This document shows, one piece after another, positions 8,175-17,262 of a DNA stretch of 64,000 nt. The stretch is from contig NZ_JBLBVK010000055.1 of the NCBI RefSeq assembly GCF_047314965.1, forward strand, positions 186,001 through 250,000, read 5' to 3'. Within the stretch, counting starts at the first letter, position 1, and every line of letters begins with the position of its first letter. Made by a program: the position numbers and the translations under genes. The stretch comes from JAVJUV01 sp047314965. Lineage in GTDB: Bacteria > Pseudomonadota > Alphaproteobacteria > Rhodobacterales > Rhodobacteraceae. The notes beneath the pieces were generated by a model, which was given only the letters and a program-made list of their open reading frames with translations, had not been told where the DNA came from and searched no databases.

Positions 8175-9577
8175 GAGAAATAGTCTCTCAGTCGCAATTC
8201 CGCGATCCGCTCGACCTGAGAGCACGCCTCGACGAACTCCGAAGCACTGTCATGCCCGATACGCCGACCAAAGGCTTCGAGGATCGATGCCTTGGTATTG
8301 TCTTTCACAGCGATGATGAACGGAAACCCGTGCTTGGCGGTATACTCCTCATTCATCCGGGTGAACGCGGCGCGCTCTTCGTCAGTCAGGGCATCCAGGC
8401 CGGCTGATGCCTGCTCGACAGTGGATTCCGCAGTCAGTCGTTTTGCCGCGGCCAGTTTGCCCGCCAGATCGGGGTGTGCTCGGAGAACGCCAAGCCGCTC
8501 TTCGTCCGAGGCCCTGCGGAAGATGCGGGCCAGCGCTGAATGCACCCCTGTCGCCGTATCGTGGGTAGGCCCAAGTTCCAGCTCCCAAGCCCGCTCCGCA
8601 ATCCACGACGAATGCTCGAAGATGCCTCCAAAGGCCTCGACGAAACGTTCTTTCGTCATCTCGGACGGTCGTTCGAAATCAGGCGCGGGATGTGTCGCCG
8701 CCCAGTGACGGGCAATCTGTAGACGGGTGGCGAACCAGACGCCGTCATGTCCGGCCATGTAATCCAGCGCCCGCTTCAGGGCCGCGGCGCGCCCCGGACG
8801 GCCAATCAGGCGACAGTGGAGGCCGATCGAAAGGACGCGGCCACCCTCGGCATAAAGCGTGTCGAAACTGTCCCGGATGTAGGTCTCGAACTGGTCGCCC
8901 GCTGTATAGCCCGCCTGGATCGCGAAACGCATGTCGTTGCAATCCAGCGTGTAGGGCGTGATCAGCTGGTCGCGCCCACCGACACGCTTCCAGTAGGGCA
9001 AATCGTCGTCGTAGGTGTCGGCGACATAAGCAAAGCCGCCCTCCTCGGCCACCAGGCGCACGGTGTTCATCGAGCAGCGCCCGGTATACCACCCCAGAGG
9101 GCGTTCCCCCGTCACCTCGGCATGCAGACGGATCGCTTCCGCGATCTGGGCGCGCTCCTCGTCCTCGGGCATGTCCTTGTGTTCAACCCACTTCAGACCG
9201 TGGGAGGCGATCTCCCATCCTGCCGCTTTCATTGCGGCCACCTGCTCGGGCGCGCGTGCCAGAGCGGTTGCAACGCCATACACTGTGACCGGCGTGTCCT
9301 TAAGCATCCGGTGCACGCGCCAGAAGCCGGCGCGGGCGCCATATTCATAGATCGATTCCATGTTCCAGTGCCGCTGACCGACCCAAGGCGCCGCTCCGGT
9401 AATCTCGGACAGGAACGCCTCCGAGGCTGCGTCTCCGTGAAGAACGTTGTTCTCGCCGCCTTCTTCGTAGTTCAGAACAATCTGGACTGCGATGCGCGCG
9501 CCGCCTGGCCAATTCGCATCGGGCGGTGTCGCGCCATAACCGGTCATGTCACGGGGATAACGGGGAGCGTCAATCAT
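8171..9577 (-). CDS. puuE: Allantoinase (PuuE-type) fused to OHCU decarboxylase
   Basis: A 468-residue bifunctional enzyme. The N-terminal 300 residues are a cofactor-light PuuE allantoinase of the polysaccharide deacetylase fold (YPRDMTGYGATPPDANWPGG at the start, ending the domain near DFERPSEMTKERFVEAFGG). The C-terminal 165 residues are a UraD-type OHCU decarboxylase (ARIFRRASDEERLGVLRAHP, FIIAVKDNTKASILEAFGRR). Together they produce allantoin from OHCU and open its ring to allantoate, two non-adjacent chemical steps around uraH. The chosen start MIDAPRYPRD at 9577 follows GAGGTGCCCG. It is translationally coupled to allA and divergent from uraH. Such fusions are known in alphaproteobacteria. 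Confidence 0.93.
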   Translation of the reverse strand: MIDAPRYPRDMTGYGATPPDANWPGGARIAVQIVLNYEEGGENNVLHGDAASEAFLSEITGAAPWVGQRHWNMESIYEYGARAGFWRVHRMLKDTPVTVYGVATALARAPEQVAAMKAAGWEIASHGLKWVEHKDMPEDEERAQIAEAIRLHAEVTGERPLGWYTGRCSMNTVRLVAEEGGFAYVADTYDDDLPYWKRVGGRDQLITPYTLDCNDMRFAIQAGYTAGDQFETYIRDSFDTLYAEGGRVLSIGLHCRLIGRPGRAAALKRALDYMAGHDGVWFATRLQIARHWAATHPAPDFERPSEMTKERFVEAFGGIFEHSSWIAERAWELELGPTHDTATGVHSALARIFRRASDEERLGVLRAHPDLAGKLAAAKRLTAESTVEQASAGLDALTDEERAAFTRMNEEYTAKHGFPFIIAVKDNTKASILEAFGRRIGHDSASEFVEACSQVERIAELRLRDYFS

Positions 9578-9645
9578 CGGGCACCTCACTCTTGCTCTTT
9601 TGGTCTAATCCGGGTGATCTGGGGATGAAAGAGAGGAGTTACAAA

Positions 9646-9999
9646 ATGGCAGGCTGGCTCTCCACACATGTACTCGATACCGCGATGGGACGCCCGGCGG
9701 AGGGCGTGACAATCTGGCTTTATCGCGTATCTGGCAACAGCCATAAGAAGATCGCAGAGGCGGTCACGAATGCCGACGGCCGGACCGATACGCCCATTCT
9801 GCCCGAAGCAAAGTTCACGACCGGTACTTATGAACTGGTGTTTTTTGCCGGCGACTACCTGCGCGCCACGGGCCAGGCCGGAGCCGATCCTTTGTTTCTC
9901 GACCAGGTTCCTCTTCGCTTCGGCATGAACGAAGACGCGCACTATCACGTACCACTGCTACTTTCGCCCTATGGGTATTCGACCTATCGAGGCAGCTGA
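9646..9999 (+). CDS. uraH: 5-Hydroxyisourate hydrolase
   Basis: A 117-residue transthyretin-like protein that hydrolyses 5-hydroxyisourate to OHCU. It shows the two family hallmarks: LSTHVLD at residues 5-11 with the catalytic His, and the C-terminal tetrapeptide YRGS. The start at 9646 is preceded by GAGAGGAG at 9631-9638. The 68 bases between this start and the divergent puuE-uraD start must hold both promoters. Urate oxidase itself is not in the window, so the supply of hydroxyisourate comes from elsewhere. Confidence 0.95.
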   Translation: MAGWLSTHVLDTAMGRPAEGVTIWLYRVSGNSHKKIAEAVTNADGRTDTPILPEAKFTTGTYELVFFAGDYLRATGQAGADPLFLDQVPLRFGMNEDAHYHVPLLLSPYGYSTYRGS

Positions 10000-10021
10000 G
10001 CCGAGTTCTTCCCAAATTCTG

Positions 10022-10545
10022 TCAATTCAGATCAAGCTGAAAGAAGATCATGTAGGGTGCCAGTTCCGGAAATCCTCGGATGGTGCCGCTTTGCGGATAT
10101 TCCCGGATTCTTCGAAATCCCAGCTTGTCGTATGGCGCCCGCATCTCGACGTTGAGGCGGAGCGTATCCACCAGAAGCGTCCGCAACCCCATCTTGCGCG
10201 CTTCGTCAATCCTTGCTTCCACAAGTCGCCGTCCCAACCCCGTACCTCGTGCTTCCGGCCGAACGAAAAGTCGCTTCATCTCGCCGCAACCGTCGCCGAT
10301 GTCCGAGAGAGTGCCACAGCCCAACAACCGGCAGTCGTTGGACCGTGCTAGTTCCAAACGGCCCCGCGGAGGCAGAAACTCGTCCAGATGCGCCCAGAAA
10401 TCCTCTATCGGCGCATCCGGCGTCATCTCGGGACACCGCCATCGGCGACAAGCCTACCAATCACCAGCTCGTAATACTCCCGCAGGATCGCATTCATCTC
10501 TTCGCGTTCCGGCGGAGAGTCCGCCATGTCCGCTCTGACTTGCAT
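10022..10545 (-). pseudogene. GNAT-family N-acetyltransferase split by a frameshift
   Basis: Two consecutive minus-strand frames together make one GNAT protein of about 170 residues. The first (10545 to 10423) ends NAILREYYELVIGRLVADGG, a typical GNAT helix 1. The second (10426 to 10022) continues with PDAPIEDFWAHLDEFLPPRG and the acetyl-CoA site RLFVRPEARGTGLGRRLVEA. The stop of the first and an ATG of the second overlap as ATGA at 10423-10426. Restoring one missing base joins them. The arrangement could still allow a re-initiated second polypeptide carrying the whole acetyl-CoA site but lacking the substrate-side helix. The start is uncertain: ATGs at 10551, 10545 and 10527 are possible. 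Confidence 0.7.
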
Positions 10546-10583
10546 GCACATCCCGCCGTTTCCGGCTCTCCAGCCAGTTTGGC

Positions 10584-10614
10584 CCATGCCGCAAGGCGAA
10601 CCCTTGCGGCATGG
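10584..10614 (-). terminator. Strong hairpin between solute-binding protein and GNAT genes
   Basis: A perfect 13-bp inverted repeat (CATGCCGCAAGG core) with a five-base loop, starting 11 bases beyond the stop of the solute-binding protein gene. No uridine tract follows on the minus strand, so it may act as a transcript-stabilising hairpin rather than a classical terminator. Confidence 0.6.
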
Positions 10615-10624
10615 CAGGTTCAGC

Positions 10625-11905
10625 TCAAAGTGCCTGGGTCGTGTAGTCCACCTCGTCGGGATAGAAGGTGTCCTCGATCGAGGTCGTGTGGACAAGGTTC
10701 AGCCGTCCCCCTTCGACCTTCGTGACATACTGGTGACCGAAGACCTGGTGCGTCTTGCCGTTGAAGACTTTTGCGCCTTGCGGGTGATCAAAGCCTTCCG
10801 GCATATCCGTTATGGCCTCTACGGCCTCGATCAGCTTTCCGCGATCAGCCGGCCCGGCGTAGACGGAGCTCTCCATCGCCGCCTTGACCGTATGCAACGT
10901 CTCCCAGCAACCGAACATGTGAGCAAATGTCGAAACGTCCGAAGGGTCTGAAATCGAGGCACCGTTGTCGTCCACGCCCACGGCGGCGCGATAGGCCTTG
11001 TCGTACTCGGTCTGGTTTGCCTGTACATAACGCGGGTTGCCTTCCCAGAAGTAGCTTCCTTCAAGGAATTCGAGTCCCGGTGACGAGATGTCGACGGCTT
11101 CCAGGCTATCGATGAAGCCAAACATCGCAGGTGCGGAGGGCCCGAAGAATTCACCCAGCTCCTTGACAAAGGTCAACACGGCCGGCCCCACCATGACGTG
11201 GTAAAGAACCTCTGTATCTCTCGGAATTTGCGGGAAATACTTGGTGAAAGACGTCTCGGTCGGCGGGATCGCGATCTTGGCAACAACTTGTCCGCCTGCC
11301 GCCTCTACTGCAGGTGTGAAATAGTCACGGTGATCATGGCCGAAGGCGAAGTCCGGGAAGATCATCGTGACCTTCTTGCCAAGCGTGTTCGCCACGAAGG
11401 GCCCCATCGCCTGAACCTGGCTCTTAACGTCCGTGATGCCGGGCTGAAGCGTGTAGCGGTTCAGCATGCCACTTGCGACGTGATGACCCTCGGAGACCAC
11501 GAAATACGGCAGCTTCAACTCTCCTGCCGCAGGCGCAGAGCCGATCACCACGTGGGAAAACAACGTACCAAAGCCGATATCGCAGCCGTGCTGATTGGCG
11601 AATTTCTCGACCACTTCAGCGCCGCGCTTTGGATCGGTGCCGTCATCTTCCGCCACGATCTCGACCATGCGGCCATTGATGCCACCCTCGTCGTTGATCT
11701 TCTTCACGGCGGCCATGGTCGTCCGATCATACCAACGGCCATAAGCCGCGCCGATACCGGTGCGGTGAACCTGGAAACCGATCTTGATGGGCGCTGCGCT
11801 TTGCGCATGTGTGTAACGCGCCCAAAGTGGCAGGGTCGTCGCTGCCGCGGCACCCGCCCCCAGTGTCTTCAGCGCCCCCCGGCGCGTGGTGGTGGACTTG
11901 GTCAT
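10625..11905 (-). CDS. Tat-exported ABC-type solute-binding protein (amide/urea/branched-chain amino acid class)
   Basis: A 426-residue periplasmic receptor of the Leu/Ile/Val- and urea/amide-binding type. It begins with a twin-arginine signal, TTRRGALKTLGAG, followed by a hydrophobic stretch ending near AQS at residue 36. The mature domain starts IKIGFQVHRTGIGAAYG, the usual type I periplasmic fold opening, with FPDFAFGHDHRDYF in the second lobe. No permease or ATPase gene is adjacent, so it is an orphan receptor here. It lies between the ureide genes and the Hyu genes, which suggests a cyclic amide, urea-like compound or amino-acid derivative as ligand. That assignment is inference. Confidence 0.85.
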   Translation of the reverse strand: MTKSTTTRRGALKTLGAGAAAATTLPLWARYTHAQSAAPIKIGFQVHRTGIGAAYGRWYDRTTMAAVKKINDEGGINGRMVEIVAEDDGTDPKRGAEVVEKFANQHGCDIGFGTLFSHVVIGSAPAAGELKLPYFVVSEGHHVASGMLNRYTLQPGITDVKSQVQAMGPFVANTLGKKVTMIFPDFAFGHDHRDYFTPAVEAAGGQVVAKIAIPPTETSFTKYFPQIPRDTEVLYHVMVGPAVLTFVKELGEFFGPSAPAMFGFIDSLEAVDISSPGLEFLEGSYFWEGNPRYVQANQTEYDKAYRAAVGVDDNGASISDPSDVSTFAHMFGCWETLHTVKAAMESSVYAGPADRGKLIEAVEAITDMPEGFDHPQGAKVFNGKTHQVFGHQYVTKVEGGRLNLVHTTSIEDTFYPDEVDYTTQAL

Positions 11906-12006
11906 GTGTTGTCTCCCGGTTGGTTGGCTCTTTGGCCTGAATTGACGCGAGTTTGCAAAGCGCCGTGGCTTCTGTCCAATGCTTTCTGGATTCGAAACTG
12001 CTGAAA

Positions 12007-13353
12007 TTACCCGCCTTTCGGCGCCGCAAGAAGCCAGAGACCGAAAACAGTATATCCGACCATGAACAGTGCCAGTGGCAACTGGCTGAGCGTCGCGCGG
12101 CGCGGATCAGGGAAGACCCGAAGCGCCAGGGCATGGGCTACCAGGATTGCGATCACATGGCCGATCACGACCGCGCCAGCCTGGCTCAGCCAGATCACGC
12201 GAACCATGTCGAGGCGGTTGAAGAAGCCGGTCGTTACAGGGCGCTCTCCGAGTCCGACCATATATGAAAGGACGCTCACAACATGCTGACCATCCACAAG
12301 AAAACTGGTCATGTAATGAGCCAGATGATAGCCTGCCGCGATTGGCAGGATCGACGGTGCGAAGACCCGGAACGCGGTCAGTAAATCCACGCCTCCACCC
12401 GCCAGTGACAGGCCCAGCCGGATAGAGATTCCATAGGCCAGAATCAACGTCGCATTGACTGTCAGCAATCCAGCCAGCGTGGGAGCGATCAGTTCCGAAC
12501 GGCCCGGAAACTCAAGCGGGTTCACGTCAAGAATGCCCAGCCACCAGAAGGTCTCGTTGACTCCATCGAAACTGCCCGAGCCCAGGAGATTCAGCATGAA
12601 GACCGCCAGCGCCAAGGTGGGCATACCCATCCGCAGGATTCGCCAGCCATTGGGGCCCATAGCCCGCCCACCGGCAAGTGCCGTCTGGCGATAGGTGCGC
12701 ATCAGTACCGTCAGGAACTCCCCGCGCAAAAGCCAGCGCGGGCCGTAGATCGTCGAGGCAACTGCGGTAAAGATCAGATAGCCGGTTGCGAACACGGCCA
12801 GCCGTCGCGGATCGCTGGGAGCCGGGTCCGCCAGCAGAAAACCGGAAAACGCCAGGAAAAACACGACCGCCGCCCATCCACTCGGGCTATAACGAGCCAT
12901 CGGAGGCGCCGGCACGACCAAGCTCGTCAGACGACAAATTGCGGCAAAAGGGTTAACCCAGCGCCAGACATCGAATAGCAGCGCCTGCACTCCCACGAGG
13001 CCAATCCAAAACACGGTCCAAAGCCCCAAAGTCATCGGGTTGCGCAGGGGATCTGTCGGGCCCCATGCACCCGCCCAAAGCATCAGTGCGAGCAGGAACA
13101 GGGCCAGCATCTGCGTAACCGGACGCAGCTGCGGCGCCAGCACGGGCAAGCGGATGTACTGACGAAGCATCCTCTCAGGTCGCCAGCTTGGGGCGACCGC
13201 CAGAAGCATCACGGTCAGAGCGACGACTGCAGCACCACCGGCTACGTAAAGATCGGTCGGCAAAAGAAGAACGAAGCCGCCTTCCGCAGCATGCGCGAAG
13301 GCGGTCCCCGGCGAAACAAGGCTCGCGGCGGTCAGTGTAAGGCGGGCACGCAT
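12007..13353 (-). CDS. Polytopic membrane protein of uncertain function (resembles fenitrothion-hydrolase-like proteins)
   Basis: About 448 residues with a cleavable-looking signal (MRARLTLTAASLVSPGTAFA) followed by roughly ten to twelve hydrophobic segments. Landmarks are DVWRWVNPFAAICRL, ARYSPSGWAAVVFFLAF, AGYHLAHYMTSFLVDG and a late GHVIAILVAHALALRVF. His residues in AGYHLAHYM and GHVIAILVAH could bind a metal or haem. The layout recalls actinobacterial membrane proteins annotated as fenitrothion hydrolase, but I recognise it only weakly. No CxxCH is present, so it is not a PuuD-type urate oxidase. The start at 13353 avoids overlap with the divergent hyuA gene. It lies upstream of the solute-binding protein gene on the same strand, 101 bases apart, and may share its operon. 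Confidence 0.75.
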   Translation of the reverse strand: MRARLTLTAASLVSPGTAFAHAAEGGFVLLLPTDLYVAGGAAVVALTVMLLAVAPSWRPERMLRQYIRLPVLAPQLRPVTQMLALFLLALMLWAGAWGPTDPLRNPMTLGLWTVFWIGLVGVQALLFDVWRWVNPFAAICRLTSLVVPAPPMARYSPSGWAAVVFFLAFSGFLLADPAPSDPRRLAVFATGYLIFTAVASTIYGPRWLLRGEFLTVLMRTYRQTALAGGRAMGPNGWRILRMGMPTLALAVFMLNLLGSGSFDGVNETFWWLGILDVNPLEFPGRSELIAPTLAGLLTVNATLILAYGISIRLGLSLAGGGVDLLTAFRVFAPSILPIAAGYHLAHYMTSFLVDGQHVVSVLSYMVGLGERPVTTGFFNRLDMVRVIWLSQAGAVVIGHVIAILVAHALALRVFPDPRRATLSQLPLALFMVGYTVFGLWLLAAPKGG

Positions 13354-13469
13354 CTCGATCAGCCTATATGATTCCGCTTCTGCGAAAAGCCTGAAACGCA
13401 CTGTCTGCCCGATTGACAATTTGCCGGGGTCTTCCGACCATCGCGCCGAGGAACAAGGCGTAACTGATA

Positions 13470-15524
13470 ATGGCAAAGCAAGGTACGGGACGGGTGGTCG
13501 GTGTCGACGTTGGTGGCACGTTCACCGATCTCGTCGAAGTCGATGCGGAGACGGGCGCAGTAAGGCTCGCCAAAGTACCTTCGACGCCGGAGAATCAGGC
13601 CTTTGGAGTTCTCAAAGCCCTCGAGAAGGCAGAAATCGACCCGGGCGCCGTTGATCTGATTGTCCACGGCACGACGACGACCACGAATGCCGTTCTCGAA
13701 CGCAAGCTGTCCCGAACCGGACTGGTGACGACCGAAGGTTTCCGCGACGTGCTGGAACTCGGGCGCAGGACAAGACCACAGGCCTATGGCATGAAGGGCG
13801 AATTCCGCCCCATCATCCCCCGCACGCTGCGCCTGGAAGTCCCCGAGCGGATGGACGCCTCCGGCAAGGTTGTGACAGCACTCGACGAAAAGGCTGTCCG
13901 CGGCGCTGGAAAACGCCTCAAAGACGCAGGCTGCGAGGCAGTGGTAGTGCATTTCCTGCATGCATATGCCAACCCCGCCCATGAGCAGCAGGCAGGCGAG
14001 ATTCTGTCCGAATTCTTTCCCGACCACGTCACGATGGGCCATGCCCTTCTGTCAGAAACCCGCGAATACGAGCGGGGTGTGACCGCGGCAGTAAACGCAA
14101 GTGTTCAGCCGATTCTGGCTCGATATATCAAGAGATTACAGGATGAACTTGCGACGCGCGGCTACGACGGCGACTTGTTGGTCATGAACGGAAACGGCGG
14201 TACGGTTTCGGCCGCTCGCGTGGCCGATGAAGCCGCCAAGACCGTGATGTCCGGCCCCGCCTCAGGTGTGATGGCCGCGGCAGCGACAGGCAAGGCTGCC
14301 GGCCACCGCAACCTGATCACATATGACATGGGCGGAACCTCGACCGATGTGGCCCTGATCCGCAATGCCGAGCCCATGGTCTCGAACGAGATCGAGATCG
14401 AGTACGCCATGCCGATCCATGTGCCGATGGTCGACGTTCGCACCGTTGGCGCGGGTGGCGGTTCGGTGGCCAGGGTGAATGCAGCGGGACTTCTGGAAAT
14501 CGGACCGGAAAGCGCCGGTGCAGACCCGGGACCGATCTGTTACGGGCGCGGCGGCATTGATCCGACGATTTCCGACGCAAACCTTCTCTTGGGACGGCTC
14601 GATCCCGAGCGGCTTGCCGTGACCGGCGGCGTCACGCTCGAGACGGTACACGACATCTTCGACGCCAGGATCGCGCGCCCTCTCGGATTGGGCGTCGAGG
14701 AGGCAGCACTTGCGGTGATCCGCGTGGCGAACCTCAAAATGGCCGGTGCGGTCAGGATGGTTTCGGTTTCGCTTGGGGTCGATCCGCGCGACTTCGCGTT
14801 GTTTGCTTTTGGCGGGGCCGGCCCGCTGCATGCCACGGCCATCGCCCGTGAACTGTCGATCCCAAAGGTTCTGGTCCCTGCCCGCCCCGGCATTACGAAT
14901 GCCATCGGCTGTGTGGCGGCCGATCTGCGCCAGGACTTCGTGCAGACCGTCAACCGGCCCTTGCGCTTACTCGCCGAGGGTGATCTGGCGGCGGTCTTTG
15001 CAGATCAGGCCGCACGAGGCCGGGCGATGATCGAAGGAGAACGGGTCAGCGTGGAGGAGATCTCCACGCTGTTTGCCGTCGACATGCAGTTCGTGGGACA
15101 AACGCATCTTCTTCGTGTCACAGTGCCGGACCCCGCCTGGAGCCTGCACGAGATCAAGGCAGCATTCGAGGAGGTCTATTACGAGAGGTTCCGGGTCGAA
15201 CTGGAAAGGATCGAGGCCAACGTCGTCAACGTGGCAACCAGCGTCATCGGCCGCCGCACCGCGGCCGATCTTTCGCGCCTGATCGACCCAACCGGCCGAA
15301 AGCGAACGTCGGAAGAAGCCGTTACCGGAATACGGCGCCTAGTCACGGAAAGTGGCACTGTCGATGCGCCGGTCTATTGGCGCGACCACCTGCCCCTGGA
15401 CGCATGGATCGAGGGCCCTGCGCTGATCGAGCAGATGGACACCACCACGCTGATCGAACCCGGCGAAATCGCCAAGGGCGACTCGCTGGGAAACATTCTG
15501 GTCGAGGTACCCAATGGCCATTGA
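13470..15524 (+). CDS. hyuA: Hydantoinase/5-oxoprolinase subunit A
   Basis: A 684-residue ATP-dependent ring-opening enzyme subunit. The ASKHA-type phosphate loop GVDVGGTFTDLV is at the N-terminus. The second half carries YDMGGTSTDVALI and GAGGGSVARV, followed by GPESAGADPGPICYGRGG, all conserved in HyuA and the A part of 5-oxoprolinase. Together with HyuB it would hydrolyse an N-substituted hydantoin, 5-oxoproline or a similar cyclic amide using ATP. The exact substrate cannot be read from sequence. It begins a three-gene operon in which hyuB overlaps by 11 bases. The flanking ureide genes and receptor make nitrogen scavenging likely. Acetone-carboxylase-type relatives exist but lack this two-gene arrangement. 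Confidence 0.93.
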   Translation: MAKQGTGRVVGVDVGGTFTDLVEVDAETGAVRLAKVPSTPENQAFGVLKALEKAEIDPGAVDLIVHGTTTTTNAVLERKLSRTGLVTTEGFRDVLELGRRTRPQAYGMKGEFRPIIPRTLRLEVPERMDASGKVVTALDEKAVRGAGKRLKDAGCEAVVVHFLHAYANPAHEQQAGEILSEFFPDHVTMGHALLSETREYERGVTAAVNASVQPILARYIKRLQDELATRGYDGDLLVMNGNGGTVSAARVADEAAKTVMSGPASGVMAAAATGKAAGHRNLITYDMGGTSTDVALIRNAEPMVSNEIEIEYAMPIHVPMVDVRTVGAGGGSVARVNAAGLLEIGPESAGADPGPICYGRGGIDPTISDANLLLGRLDPERLAVTGGVTLETVHDIFDARIARPLGLGVEEAALAVIRVANLKMAGAVRMVSVSLGVDPRDFALFAFGGAGPLHATAIARELSIPKVLVPARPGITNAIGCVAADLRQDFVQTVNRPLRLLAEGDLAAVFADQAARGRAMIEGERVSVEEISTLFAVDMQFVGQTHLLRVTVPDPAWSLHEIKAAFEEVYYERFRVELERIEANVVNVATSVIGRRTAADLSRLIDPTGRKRTSEEAVTGIRRLVTESGTVDAPVYWRDHLPLDAWIEGPALIEQMDTTTLIEPGEIAKGDSLGNILVEVPNGH

Positions 15525-17262
15525 CCCCATCACACTGACGGTCATCCAGGCCGGGCTCGGACAGGTCTGTGACGAGATGGACCTGACCTTCTCGCGCGCC
15601 GCCTTCTCCCCAGTGATCGCCGAGGCGAACGACCGCTCGGACGGCATCTACTCGGCCGAGGACGGATCGCTGATCGCTCAGGGCGCGGGCGGCCTGCCGG
15701 TTTTCGTTGGCACCATGCAGGATTCCACGCGTCAGCTGGTCGAACGGATAAATGCCGGCATCACGGCGGCGCCCGAAGAGGGCGATATCTACATCGTCAA
15801 CGATCCCTACCTGGGTGGAACGCACCTGATGGACGTGCGCTTTGCCCGGCCGGTTTATCGGAACGGAAGGATTTACTGCTGGCTGTCCAACACCGGGCAT
15901 TGGCCCGACACGGGCGGTGCAGTGCCGGGCGGTTTCTCGGCCTCCGCCACAGCGGTTGAACAGGAAGGACTGCGGCTCCCTCCTGTGAAACTCTTCAAGC
16001 GCGGCGTGATGGACCAGGAGATATACCAGATCATCTGCTCCAATATCCGCGTGGCGGATCAGCGGATCGGAGACGTCAAGGCTCAGGCCTCGGCGCTGCT
16101 GGTCGGAGAGGAGCGCCTGAACGCTCTTCTCGACCGCTATGGCGATGACGTGGTCTCGGAAGCGATCGCGGAACTTCGCCGACGTGCCGCCGAACAGATG
16201 GGCGCATTCCTGACCGCCACTCCCGACGGCACCTACAAGTCGGTCGCCTGGGTGGATTCCGACGGCGTTGTGGACGAGCCCCTTGCCATCAGGCTGTCAG
16301 TGACCGTGGAGGGTGACAAGGCAACGTTCGATTTCACAGGTTCCGCACCACCTTGCCGGGGTCCCATGAATTCAGTCCGGGCCACGACGCTTTCGAGCGT
16401 CTACCTGGCGATGCGCCACATCTTCCACGAAGTACCGATCAGCGCGGGCGCATTCGATCCCCTGACTATCACCGGAATCGAGGGGACTTTTCTTGATGCA
16501 CGCTATCCCCGCCCCGTTTCGGGGTGCGCCGCCGAGGTCAGCCAGCGGATTGCCGAGGCCGTCTTTGCGGCTCTGGTTCATGCCCTGCCCGACCGTGTCA
16601 CTGCGGCCCCGGCCGGAACCAGTGGAAATTTCGCACTGGGCGGCCATGACCCCGAGCGTGGGCGGGATTTCGTCATGTACCAGCTTTCGGGCGGCGGGTA
16701 TGGCGGAAATTCCGATCATGATGGCCTGTCGAACGGCTGCTCGACCATCGGCATATCCAAGGCGCCACCGGTCGAGATCATGGAACAGGCGTTTCCGGTG
16801 CTATACCGTCGCTATGCGCTGCGTGAAGGCTCGGGCGGCGCGGGGCGGCACCGGGGCGGGTTCGGACTGGACTACGAGATCGAACTTAGAAGAGGCACCG
16901 CGCTGGCCAGTTTCGTGATGGACCATGGCCGCTTCGGACCTCAGGGTGCCCTCGGCGGAGCAGACGGCGCACTGAACAGGGTCGAAGTCTGGCAGAGCGG
17001 GTTGCAGCATGTACCCGAGCATCTGTCCAAGGAACAGGATATCCCGCTGGCGGCAGGCGACCGCGTCAGGGTCAGAACACCGGGCGGTGGCGGTTATGGC
17101 GACCCGCTGGATCGCGATCCTTTACTTGTGGCCGAGGATGTCAACCTCGGGCGTTACACTGCGGAAGAGGCGATGTCGTTGTTCGGCGTCATCGTGGAGG
17201 GCGGTATTCCCGATGCCGCACGGACAAAGGCGCTGCGCGAAGAGCGGCGGGCCGGCTCTTGA
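15514..17262 (+). CDS. hyuB: Hydantoinase/5-oxoprolinase subunit B
   Basis: A 582-residue partner of HyuA. Family landmarks include SPVIAEANDRSDGIYSAEDG near residue 30, NDPYLGGTHLMDV near residue 95 with putative metal ligands, and SGGGYGGNSDHDGLSNGC in the last third. The C-terminal RVRTPGGGGYGDPLDRDP is the standard ending. Length is in the family range. It overlaps hyuA by 11 bases and the next gene by 4, so all three are probably translated together. Confidence 0.93.
   Translation: MAIDPITLTVIQAGLGQVCDEMDLTFSRAAFSPVIAEANDRSDGIYSAEDGSLIAQGAGGLPVFVGTMQDSTRQLVERINAGITAAPEEGDIYIVNDPYLGGTHLMDVRFARPVYRNGRIYCWLSNTGHWPDTGGAVPGGFSASATAVEQEGLRLPPVKLFKRGVMDQEIYQIICSNIRVADQRIGDVKAQASALLVGEERLNALLDRYGDDVVSEAIAELRRRAAEQMGAFLTATPDGTYKSVAWVDSDGVVDEPLAIRLSVTVEGDKATFDFTGSAPPCRGPMNSVRATTLSSVYLAMRHIFHEVPISAGAFDPLTITGIEGTFLDARYPRPVSGCAAEVSQRIAEAVFAALVHALPDRVTAAPAGTSGNFALGGHDPERGRDFVMYQLSGGGYGGNSDHDGLSNGCSTIGISKAPPVEIMEQAFPVLYRRYALREGSGGAGRHRGGFGLDYEIELRRGTALASFVMDHGRFGPQGALGGADGALNRVEVWQSGLQHVPEHLSKEQDIPLAAGDRVRVRTPGGGGYGDPLDRDPLLVAEDVNLGRYTAEEAMSLFGVIVEGGIPDAARTKALREERRAGS

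Noticed and set aside
12007..13353. Identification as membrane-bound urate oxidase PuuD because of the nearby ureide genes
   Set aside because: No C-x-x-C-H haem motif or cytochrome c tail is present.
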